Shown here piece after piece: positions 7,079 to 13,864 of a stretch of DNA of 28,177 nt (its first letter is position 1; each line of letters opens with the position of its first letter). The stretch covers positions 1-28,177 of the IMG/VR virus record IMGVR_UViG_3300049846_002978; one strand, 5' to 3'. The DNA is from a virus. The notes below the pieces were generated by a model. It did no database searches. It was not told where the DNA came from and worked only from the letters and a program-made list of their open reading frames with translations. The translations under genes were made by a program, and so were the position numbers.

Positions 7079-7795
7079 TTATTTTACACCAAACAAGTTA
7101 GCCACTGCTTCTGCTTCTGCAGCATTGCCACCACCGGCTTCACCTGCTGCTGGTGTAGGATCTGAAAGGTCTGTTCCTGAAGGTTGTCCTTCTGGATCTC
7201 CTTTTCTGTATCCCATTTCCCAGGCACTGAACTTCAGCTTGGAAGCTGTCTTAGGAATGCTCATTGGTTCAATGAAAGGTACAAAGCGTGGAATGGTTGG
7301 GAAGTTTTTGTCCTTGGAAGTTCTGAGCAACTTCATTCTCCAGGCTTGTGGGCTGGCCAGGAAAGGAGTAATTTCTCTCACAAACTGATCCACAAAGTTT
7401 GTGTACACTCTGTCTACTACTGTTTTACGCATTAAAGGATCCAGCAAAGCATCCATGAATGCATTGTTGTCAGCAAAGTTCAATCCATTGGTAATGTCCC
7501 ATTTGTAATTTGCCATGGGCTTGTACTGTTCCAGAATGTGGTTCAGCTGACTCTTGAGCACATTGATCTTATTTACAAGATCCTGCACAATCAGGGCATC
7601 AGAATCCAATCTGTCATCTGGCTTAATGGGCCACATGTAAAACCCGGTTTCATTTTCACTGGCAGTGCTGCCATTGGACAACATGTCAAGAATATCAGCT
7701 CCACCTCCCTGACGGAGAGTGAGCACTAAAGTTCCCTGATCATTTTTTACTGCGTTGATTAAACGCAAGTCTTCTTGAATACCTACTTGAATCAT
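7079..7795 (-). CDS. Replication-module protein with disordered tail and C-terminal LF motif
   Basis: The 238-aa product is not recognised. Residues 1-190 look globular, with a strand-rich start (LRLINAVKNDQGTLVLTLRQ) and a helical middle. Residues 195-225 are a low-complexity Gly/Ala/Pro/Glu linker, ending in a short tail AEAVANLFGVK. The next gene upstream encodes a protein ending with a similar tail. A flexible linker with a terminal aromatic motif recalls the partner-binding tails of single-stranded DNA-binding proteins, and its place between the primase and Sak4-like genes fits that, but no OB-fold can be proved by eye. Confidence 0.65.
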   Translation of the reverse strand: MIQVGIQEDLRLINAVKNDQGTLVLTLRQGGGADILDMLSNGSTASENETGFYMWPIKPDDRLDSDALIVQDLVNKINVLKSQLNHILEQYKPMANYKWDITNGLNFADNNAFMDALLDPLMRKTVVDRVYTNFVDQFVREITPFLASPQAWRMKLLRTSKDKNFPTIPRFVPFIEPMSIPKTASKLKFSAWEMGYRKGDPEGQPSGTDLSDPTPAAGEAGGGNAAEAEAVANLFGVK

Positions 7796-7851
7796 AGTTT
7801 TAAATTTAAAATTGGTTTTACTTTATTTATCTGACTTTACTTTTTACTTGA

Positions 7852-8538
7852 TTAATTGAACAGTGCAGCTGCTGCAGATTCTGCTTTTGCAGGTACAGGC
7901 TGTGGTACTTCCTCTGCCGGAGTTACAATAGACACAGGAAAAATCTGGATGTTTTCTCTCCTTACATAAGTAGGCTTTCCTGCATCCTTACCTCTTTCTA
8001 CCACCTTTGGAATGTGATAAATACCGGTAGGGGATACATGTAAAGGAGCTTCTGTCACGATCTTCAGGTCCACATAAGTTTTGTTCCCAAAGATGTTTTC
8101 TGTTTCCGGATTATCCAAATAGACTTTGCTTAAAGCATCAATCAAAGTTTGTCCGGCAGCTGTTTTCTGATTTAAAACACTGGACTTAGGAACATTGCCA
8201 TCATACCTTACCTGGCTGAAAAGATCAACCTTGTCTGCATGTTTGCTTACCAAAGCCACACATACAAACGGCACTGCATTTTTACTGGTGTTGTTGTACT
8301 GTGCCCAATCAGAAGATACAAACACATCATAACCATTAGCTACCAATACAGAATCTTTGTTCTGAAACTCCAGTTTGTGAGCTTCTACCAAATCCTTGCT
8401 GGGATAAATGGATCCATCAGCAAACAGTCTCAAATGTGCTCCAGGTGCCGGAGTTTTTTCAGGGGTTGCAGATGCAGGGGCTTTTTCAATTTCTTTCAGC
8501 TCCATTGTTTTAAGGAAGTCAAATGTGATTTTTTTCAT
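7852..8538 (-). CDS. Replication-module protein with LF tail; ssDNA-binding candidate
   Basis: The 228-aa product starts MKKITFDFLKTMELKE, then a Pro/Ala-rich stretch. Residues 30-190 hold a probable beta-rich core: LRLFADGSIYPSKDLVEAHKLEF, GYDVFVSSDW, KVDLFSQVRYDG and TYVDLKIVTEAPL. A Pro/Ala/Glu-rich tail ends AESAAAALFN, close to the tail of the neighbour at 7079-7795. Its position next to a Sak4-like recombinase gene is where phages often carry a single-stranded DNA-binding or annealing protein. That is context only; the fold and function are not established. Confidence 0.65.
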   Translation of the reverse strand: MKKITFDFLKTMELKEIEKAPASATPEKTPAPGAHLRLFADGSIYPSKDLVEAHKLEFQNKDSVLVANGYDVFVSSDWAQYNNTSKNAVPFVCVALVSKHADKVDLFSQVRYDGNVPKSSVLNQKTAAGQTLIDALSKVYLDNPETENIFGNKTYVDLKIVTEAPLHVSPTGIYHIPKVVERGKDAGKPTYVRRENIQIFPVSIVTPAEEVPQPVPAKAESAAAALFN

Positions 8539-8576
8539 GTACTTAGAGATTTACGATTTAATTTTTAATTGTTTTT

Positions 8577-9311
8577 TTAAGTTAAACTTACAGGGGAAGT
8601 TGCTGGTTGAGGAGTTTTCTTAAACCTGAATTCATCAATGCGGTTAACAATAGCCAGCATGTTGTTGTCTACGAAATCCTCTTTAAACATTCCCATAGGA
8701 GTCTTGGCAAGATACTTACCATCATTATGTGTCTGAAACTTGAAACTTAAACTGCCATTGGAATTAAATACCCGGCTATGGAATACATAAGTAAAGTAGC
8801 TTGGAAGTTTAATGGTGTTATCCAGAAGTTTTCCAGCTGTTTGTAATCCAATAGTACCATTGTCCTTGATCTCTGTGTGACCAATGATGATCACTGTAAG
8901 ATCCTCTCTCATTGCCTGAATATGCTTGGTAGTGATTGCAAACATATCAGCTCCAAACTTATTCCACTTGCCCCAGTCATCTGTCTTGATAAAAGCATCA
9001 TCCATCATCCTGTCATTCATGAAGTGTGTTAAGTCTTCAAGAACAATGTACTTGATTTTAGGATTTGCATTGATTGCCACCAGATGTTCTAATACTCCAG
9101 GCTCTTCTTTAGGATCTGTGGAAACCTTCTTTCTGATCTTCAGGCAGGTTATAAGGTTGCCTTTAGCCACAGAATAATCATCCATTGCACCTTCCCAGGG
9201 AAGATCCTTACTGTTGGGACTTATGATAACAGTTTCCTTTGGCGGTAAACTGAAAAGAGAACTGCTCTTTCCAGTGCCCATGTCTCCGACTACTAAGATT
9301 GCTTTTGCCAT
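8577..9311 (-). CDS. Sak4/AAA_24-like RecA-fold ATPase (recombination)
   Basis: A 244-aa single-domain P-loop ATPase. Walker A is GDMGTGKSS (residues 9-17); Walker B is KYIVLEDLTHF with E92 and D93; VIIIGHTEIKD fits the strand ending in a sensor residue. Length and the TGKSSS/LEDLTHF style match the AAA_24 phage nucleotide-binding family that includes Sak4, a short RecA/Rad51-like protein linked to single-strand annealing and often next to a single-strand binding protein. The neighbours at 7852-8538 and 7079-7795 are candidates for that partner. ATPase class is firm; recombinase function is inferred. Confidence 0.82.
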   Translation of the reverse strand: MAKAILVVGDMGTGKSSSLFSLPPKETVIISPNSKDLPWEGAMDDYSVAKGNLITCLKIRKKVSTDPKEEPGVLEHLVAINANPKIKYIVLEDLTHFMNDRMMDDAFIKTDDWGKWNKFGADMFAITTKHIQAMREDLTVIIIGHTEIKDNGTIGLQTAGKLLDNTIKLPSYFTYVFHSRVFNSNGSLSFKFQTHNDGKYLAKTPMGMFKEDFVDNNMLAIVNRIDEFRFKKTPQPATSPVSLT

Positions 9312-9331
9312 ATTTAGTTTTTAAATTATTT

Positions 9332-9556
9332 TTATTTTTCTGTCAAGAGTTTTATGCAGGCATCTTCAGACGCTGCTAATTTTTCAACTTCTTCCTTCAC
9401 CCTCTCTCTCTTGGTTCTTTGAATGCTCAGGTAACCCTGAAAACATTTTTCACTTTCACAAACAAGCATTGTGTAGTCTCCTGCCAGCCACTCATGACTA
9501 ATAGGAGTTTGACAAACACAACACTTTGGATTTTCTATGAACTGTCCATGTAACAC
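9332..9556 (-). CDS. Small zinc-finger protein, start probably disrupted at a 7-A run
   Basis: The open frame runs from a GTG at 9556 to the stop at 9332 (74 aa). It has a zinc site CCVCQTP...CESEKCF (C-x2-C, then C-x4-C about 18 residues later) and a charged helical tail. The GTG start has no properly spaced ribosome site. An ATG at 9573 would read MAKK and then enter this frame only after a -1 shift, or one extra A, at the run of seven A's (9562-9568), giving MAKKRKVLHGQF. Likely explanations are a homopolymer sequencing error or a real slip or mutation. Role unknown; it sits between the helicase and Sak4-like genes. Confidence 0.6.
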   Translation of the reverse strand: MLHGQFIENPKCCVCQTPISHEWLAGDYTMLVCESEKCFQGYLSIQRTKRERVKEEVEKLAASEDACIKLLTEK

Positions 9557-9588
9557 CTTCCTTTTTTTGCCATAACATAGTTTAGAGT

Positions 9589-10656
9589 TTATTGATAATC
9601 GTTATAAGTTTCCATACCCATTTTGAAAAGTTCTGCTCTGGGAAGTTCTTTCAGTTTACCTCTTCCACCTGCAAAGTGCATGGCTTTAACCAGGTATTCC
9701 ATACCATCTCTGTTTTTCATAAGATGAATACTTCTGAAAGAACTTGGCATCTTGGTGATATCATATCCTGCATAGTCCTGAAGATCATACTTCACCGGAT
9801 TAAATACACCTAATGCCACATTACAATCCTGTCCCAGGTTACCAGTATCTTTAAAGTCTTCCAGTATAGGAGCAAGATCCAGCTTGCCACTATGAGCAAG
9901 TTTTAATCTTTCTATTCCTGATAAACCTTTATTAAACTGGCAAACCATCACAGGAGTATAATTGAACATGTTTCTGAGTTCAATCATGTACTCAGATAAC
10001 TTATCAATGTTCTGCTTGGTATCGTAACCTCTTTCTTTCTTGGTAAGACCAACGTGATCCACTATGATAATAACATACTCATCAGGATTGTTGGGAGTGT
10101 AGCCGGACCTGCGTTTTCCCGGAGATCCATCTGGATGTATATAATTTTCATAATGAATAGTACCATGCTGTTCAGCATATTTGTTAACTGTGTTTCTGAT
10201 ACCAGTAGGGTTTTCAGGATCCTGGACAAACGTAATATGGTCAAAAAGCTCATCCATATACTGATCCACCTCTACTACTTTTTTATAAACTTCATCAGAA
10301 ATTCTGTTCTTGGTACCTTTGGACAGGATGTTACTGCTGTCTACTACTAATCCGTAATCATTGAATAATTTGTAAGCAGTCCACTTGGCTCTCTTGGCCA
10401 TGTAACTGATTTCAAAGGAATAATAAAACCATTTGGCTTTAACTACTCCATCCCTTTTTTTGTAGAAAAAATAAGGTGAGAGAATAAAGTTGTCATCGAC
10501 AAAAGCTGATTTACCAGCTCCCGGCATACCTCCTACTGCATAGTAAGTACCTCTTTGGGTATTGTATAAGTAATCATTAAATGATTCAAAACAATTATAC
10601 AATCCTTCATTGCCGCCTAATCTCCCTCTGTCTACATACTCAAGGAATTTACTCAT
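9589..10656 (-). CDS. DnaB-like replicative helicase (ATPase domain only)
   Basis: The 355-aa protein matches the RecA-like C-terminal domain of DnaB/gp4-type helicases. Walker A is GGMPGAGKS (42-50), an acidic switch is in YSFEIS near E82, Walker B is VIIIVDHVGL (D200), the sensor strand MVCQFNK has Q240, and MKNRDG (313-318) matches the DnaB K-x-R-x-G arginine-finger region. It lacks the N-terminal primase-interacting domain and is shorter than cellular DnaB (about 450-470 aa). Its ATG overlaps the stop of the 168-aa gene upstream as ATGA. Predicted to unwind the fork as a ring; it could alternatively be a DnaB-like recombination ATPase. Confidence 0.85.
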   Translation of the reverse strand: MSKFLEYVDRGRLGGNEGLYNCFESFNDYLYNTQRGTYYAVGGMPGAGKSAFVDDNFILSPYFFYKKRDGVVKAKWFYYSFEISYMAKRAKWTAYKLFNDYGLVVDSSNILSKGTKNRISDEVYKKVVEVDQYMDELFDHITFVQDPENPTGIRNTVNKYAEQHGTIHYENYIHPDGSPGKRRSGYTPNNPDEYVIIIVDHVGLTKKERGYDTKQNIDKLSEYMIELRNMFNYTPVMVCQFNKGLSGIERLKLAHSGKLDLAPILEDFKDTGNLGQDCNVALGVFNPVKYDLQDYAGYDITKMPSSFRSIHLMKNRDGMEYLVKAMHFAGGRGKLKELPRAELFKMGMETYNDYQ

Positions 10657-11159
10657 ACGAATCTTTGGTTGATAGCTTGAGTATTTTCTTTAAACTTGGC
10701 TCCCAGGTTTGGGTTAGTGATGTATGATTCTAATAAGCTGTTTCCATTCTTATCAATAAAATAATCACTGCATGCCATAAAAGCATAGTTTTCTTTCTTC
10801 TTGGTAGCTATGTATCTTTCAGTAGCATCCAGAATCTGTTGTTCTGTTACTTTGGGATTTTTGTTAAGAAATACAGTTAACTTTTTAGTGAGTGACATAG
10901 GTCCTTGCCTGACAGGTCTTCCTCCGGACATAATTTTTTCAGGCCAAAGCTTTTGATACAAAGGAGCTAAGACTTTTGCTCTTTGATGATTAGTGCTTGT
11001 AGTAGCAGGAGCATTCTTTCCCAGGTAAGTATAAAGCTGCCCATTTAGTTGTATGATACCTGTAACAGGATCTTCAACAAGAACCTGGGTATTAAGTAAC
11101 ACTTGAACATGCAAGATAGCGGAAGAAATTTCCTCTTGGGAAGTTAAGGGTTCAAACAT
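10653..11159 (-). CDS. Hypothetical protein, possible helicase accessory factor
   Basis: The 168-aa product has a basic central region (NHQRAKVLAPLYQKLWPEK, GGRPVRQGPMSLTKKL) and a helical C-terminal module: VTEQQILDATERYIATKKKENY, then ACSDYFIDKNGNSLLESYI. This ATE-x-YI ... YFI.K ... S.L pattern occurs, from memory, in phage proteins near replication genes. The stop overlaps the helicase start as ATGA, so the two are translated together, which suggests a loader or adaptor for the helicase. No ATPase motif is seen, so a DnaC-type loader is excluded. Function is inferred from position only. Confidence 0.65.
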   Translation of the reverse strand: MFEPLTSQEEISSAILHVQVLLNTQVLVEDPVTGIIQLNGQLYTYLGKNAPATTSTNHQRAKVLAPLYQKLWPEKIMSGGRPVRQGPMSLTKKLTVFLNKNPKVTEQQILDATERYIATKKKENYAFMACSDYFIDKNGNSLLESYITNPNLGAKFKENTQAINQRFV

Positions 11160-11201
11160 AATGTGTGAGAGTTAAAAGTAAGCTAAAATAGTAAAAAACT
11201 A

Positions 11202-11771
11202 TCAGACATTCCAATCAAAATGCCGAAGAAAAAATCCTAATTTTTCCATTTGATGTTGAATGTCCAGACAAAAATTCAAGGAAGGTTTTCCTGTATAATA
11301 CTCTCTTTCTGTACCTAACATATTCTTGTAATTCAGATCCACAGAACTTATTAAAGAGTAGTTAGGACAATACAGCTCAGGATTGTTGATTACTTCAGGA
11401 CCAGTTTTAAAGATAGTAGGGTTGCTTATTCTTCCCACATCTACCAGGAAAGAGTAATAGCCATTGGTAGCATAAGTCCAGGCATGATTGTAGTCATCTC
11501 TGACCAGGGGCTCTCTGAAAATTCCTTCTTTGACTGTGATTTCAAACTTTCCTTTTGTAAAAGGATTGCTCTGGTGGGCTCCAGAACTATTTAACAGAAT
11601 GTCCAGGCAATACCCGGCTATTAAAGCCGTCTGATTACAGGAATTGTAATGCCATTGTTCAAACAGGCTTTTATTAGCTTGCAAAAAATAAGCCGGGACT
11701 ATTCTTAATCCCAGCAGGTTAAGCATGTGTTTCAATCTAAACAGTGCTTTTGGATTTGGTGATGTTGTCAT
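11202..11771 (-). CDS. Transglutaminase-like (Cys-His-Asp) protein
   Basis: The 189-aa product carries, in the right order and with plausible spacing, a candidate triad of the transglutaminase/papain-like fold: C45 in NSCNQTALIAGY at the start of a helix, H96 in YNHAWTYA, and D111 in YYSFLVDVGR. Members of this group act as cysteine proteases, transglutaminases or amide hydrolases; some are inactive. The ATG at 11771 overlaps the upstream gene by 35 bases; an internal ATG at 11726 would avoid the overlap and keep the triad. Its place among replication genes is unusual. Moderately confident in the fold, not in a substrate. Confidence 0.55.
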   Translation of the reverse strand: MTTSPNPKALFRLKHMLNLLGLRIVPAYFLQANKSLFEQWHYNSCNQTALIAGYCLDILLNSSGAHQSNPFTKGKFEITVKEGIFREPLVRDDYNHAWTYATNGYYSFLVDVGRISNPTIFKTGPEVINNPELYCPNYSLISSVDLNYKNMLGTEREYYTGKPSLNFCLDIQHQMEKLGFFLRHFDWNV

Positions 11772-11955
11772 CTAAGAGATTGTTTAAGCGTGAAAAAGTT
11801 CTGAAAAGTTCTAAATCTGTTATCTTGTCCTGCTCCAGGATTTTCAAAACATCTGCAGTTTTTATTACTGTGATTTCCTTGTTGTCCTGAAGAACTTCAA
11901 AAGACTTGGCAATAATCTGGGCTTCCAGGGATACCGTAGTTTTCTTTTTACTCAT
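11737..11955 (-). CDS. Small helical hypothetical protein (72 aa)
   Basis: The product is Lys-rich and probably all-helical (VSLEAQIIAKSFEVLQDN, VLKILEQDKITDLELF). No metal or membrane motif is visible. It starts 9 bases after the helicase stop, and its end overlaps the first possible start of the transglutaminase-like gene by 35 bases. Function unknown. Confidence 0.6.
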   Translation of the reverse strand: MSKKKTTVSLEAQIIAKSFEVLQDNKEITVIKTADVLKILEQDKITDLELFRTFSRLNNLLDDNITKSKSTV

Positions 11956-11964
11956 ACAGTTGAT

Positions 11965-13104
11965 TTACAAACCATGATTTAAAAGTTGAGAACTTGAGAT
12001 GTAATTGATTTTTGTAGCATCAAATCCCAGCATGGCTTTTTTTACCCAGACAGAATCCTGGGTACCTAAAGCTTCCAGGATAATTACCTGACCTACTTTG
12101 CCAGCATCCTGATTCTTTCTTACAAGTCTTCCCACTTTTTGAATAGTGTGTAACTTGTCTGATTGAACTTGCATAAGAATAGCATAATCCAGTTCAGGAA
12201 TGTTTACTCCTTCAGCTACAGATTGTACTACAGAGAGCCTGTTGATTTTACCTTCACAAAAGGCTTTGTAATCCACATCAGAGCTTTTAGAGTGAAACCT
12301 GTGTGCACATACTATGTTGGCATGATCAATACTTCCACAGAAAATAATAATCTTTTTGTCCTGAGGCAGCAACTCCAGCACTTTCTGAGTAAGCTCTAAC
12401 TTGGAGGGCAGGTTGTAGATAAATCTCATCCTGTCAATTTTCCTGAACTTGATGAGCTGCTGATTTTGACTATACATAGCTTGCCTGGCCATCTGATCTT
12501 TATAGATGTATCCTTGCAGCTCTGTAGTATAAAACTTCTTGAGCTTAGTGCCTGCCTCTACAGTTTTCTTCTGATTGTCCAGTGGAAACTGGATTATCCG
12601 GATATTATAATCTGCTACCAGGTCATCAGCTACTGCGTCATCTAAAGTGTACCTGATAGTGTTAGATCTCTCAATACCCAGGTCTTCCAGCAATAATTTT
12701 TTCTGTTTTGAAACTGTAGCAGATAGCGCTATTACTTTACCGGTACCTACAAAGGCTTTGATAAAAGGCTGACTTCTCTCAGTTACCCTGTGAGCTTCAT
12801 CTAAAATGATATCATTGTTTCCGGCAGGAAGTTTATGCGCTGAGGCATAACACAACACATCAATCTTTTCCAGGAAATCTTTATATCCCCATTTAACAAT
12901 TTCATCTTTCCAGGTTTGCACTAAAGGTTTTTTAGGGACCAGAATAGTCCATCGGGTTCCGGTATTCTCAGCTAAATCAATAGCCATTTTAGTTTTACCT
13001 GAACCTGTAGCTGCCTGAATAAGAACTTTATTATTGTGGGAAGTATAAGCTTCCAGGACCTCCTTAAATAAGGAAGCCCTGGCACTTAGTTCGGTGTCTA
13101 ACAT
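11965..13104 (-). CDS. SF2 DEAH-box helicase, UvsW-like
   Basis: The 379-aa protein has a full SF2 set: motif I ATGSGKT (32-38), a motif Ia-like region around LVPKKPLVQTW (56-65), motif II DEAH (102-105), motif III SAT (128-130), motif IV region IIIFCGS (252-258), motif V AEGVNIPELD (297-306), and motif VI QKVGRLVRK (322-330). Size and domain order resemble phage UvsW-type helicases, which remodel branched DNA and R-loops in recombination-dependent replication. The stop of the upstream 245-aa gene lies one base before the ATG, so the two are in one unit. Helicase class is sure; UvsW equivalence is inferred. Confidence 0.9.
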   Translation of the reverse strand: MLDTELSARASLFKEVLEAYTSHNNKVLIQAATGSGKTKMAIDLAENTGTRWTILVPKKPLVQTWKDEIVKWGYKDFLEKIDVLCYASAHKLPAGNNDIILDEAHRVTERSQPFIKAFVGTGKVIALSATVSKQKKLLLEDLGIERSNTIRYTLDDAVADDLVADYNIRIIQFPLDNQKKTVEAGTKLKKFYTTELQGYIYKDQMARQAMYSQNQQLIKFRKIDRMRFIYNLPSKLELTQKVLELLPQDKKIIIFCGSIDHANIVCAHRFHSKSSDVDYKAFCEGKINRLSVVQSVAEGVNIPELDYAILMQVQSDKLHTIQKVGRLVRKNQDAGKVGQVIILEALGTQDSVWVKKAMLGFDATKINYISSSQLLNHGL

Positions 13105-13105
13105 A

Positions 13106-13843
13106 TTAAAAGCGTTTAGTCCTGTCGCAACTTAAAAGTAACTGTGTCAGCGGATCCTTAAGACTTTCTAACTCTTGAAGAATAATTTTTTCCAAAGGTT
13201 CCACAGGATGATTTTCTACTTGTTTTCTTGTAGACTCGTTAGAGATTTTAACTTCTCCGTTTAAATCTATGGTTACTCCGGCATCTTCCAGATGGTTTAT
13301 CAGCAGATTTAATTTATTGACTACAGTTGTTTTATTAACAATAGTCTCTGCAATTTCCAGGTTTTCCAGGTTAGGTCTTAGCTCTTCCAGTTTTTTACTT
13401 ACTCTTTCTTGGACAATCTGCATGTCTACTGTAGGTACAAGTAAGTCTCTTATAAAAGATCCAACTGCAGTTCCGTATAAAGCAATTTGTTCTCTGTCTT
13501 TTTCATCAGAAAAAGCTTCTGTCAGTTCTTCTTCTAATTCCCTTTTTTCTTTTTCAGTAAGAGCAACATTCTGTTGAATATGTTCTGCCCTGAAAAATCT
13601 TTCAATAGTTCCAATAAACAAAGGACCATACTGAATCAGGTCTTTTAAAGAAGTTTCTGAAGCTCCTCTGATAGCCAGAAATTCTTTGAATTTTTCCTGT
13701 ACTGGCTGGATATCTTTCTGCCAGGTGTCAGGATTGTACAAAGAATACTGAGCCATAACTTTAAGAAATTGCAGTATCCCTGAAATGTTACTGGTTACTG
13801 TGTTGATTTTACTTTGAACTGTTGAAGGTTGTACTGTATTCAT
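13106..13843 (-). CDS. Helical hypothetical protein (245 aa)
   Basis: The product is almost all helical and charged, with a likely coiled coil around LTEKEKRELEEELTEAFSD (about residue 95) and another near VVNKLNLLINHLEDAG. No catalytic motif is seen. It is preceded by a strong TAAACCTTAA element 7 bases before the ATG and is followed after one base by the SF2 helicase, so it may work with it. Function unknown. Confidence 0.7.
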   Translation of the reverse strand: MNTVQPSTVQSKINTVTSNISGILQFLKVMAQYSLYNPDTWQKDIQPVQEKFKEFLAIRGASETSLKDLIQYGPLFIGTIERFFRAEHIQQNVALTEKEKRELEEELTEAFSDEKDREQIALYGTAVGSFIRDLLVPTVDMQIVQERVSKKLEELRPNLENLEIAETIVNKTTVVNKLNLLINHLEDAGVTIDLNGEVKISNESTRKQVENHPVEPLEKIILQELESLKDPLTQLLLSCDRTKRF

Positions 13844-13850
13844 AATGTGT

Positions 13851-13860
13851 TTAAGGTTTA
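13851..13860 (-). promoter_or_regulatory. AACCTTAA element before the 245-aa gene
   Basis: The minus strand reads TAAACCTTAA, 7 bases before the ATG at 13843, in the short gap after the DNA polymerase gene. Confidence 0.5.
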
Positions 13861-13864
13861 ATTT

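Noticed and set aside
9332-9556. A topoisomerase or RNA-polymerase zinc ribbon in the small protein at 9332
   Set aside because: The Cys spacing (C-x2-C ... C-x4-C) is too generic for a specific family.
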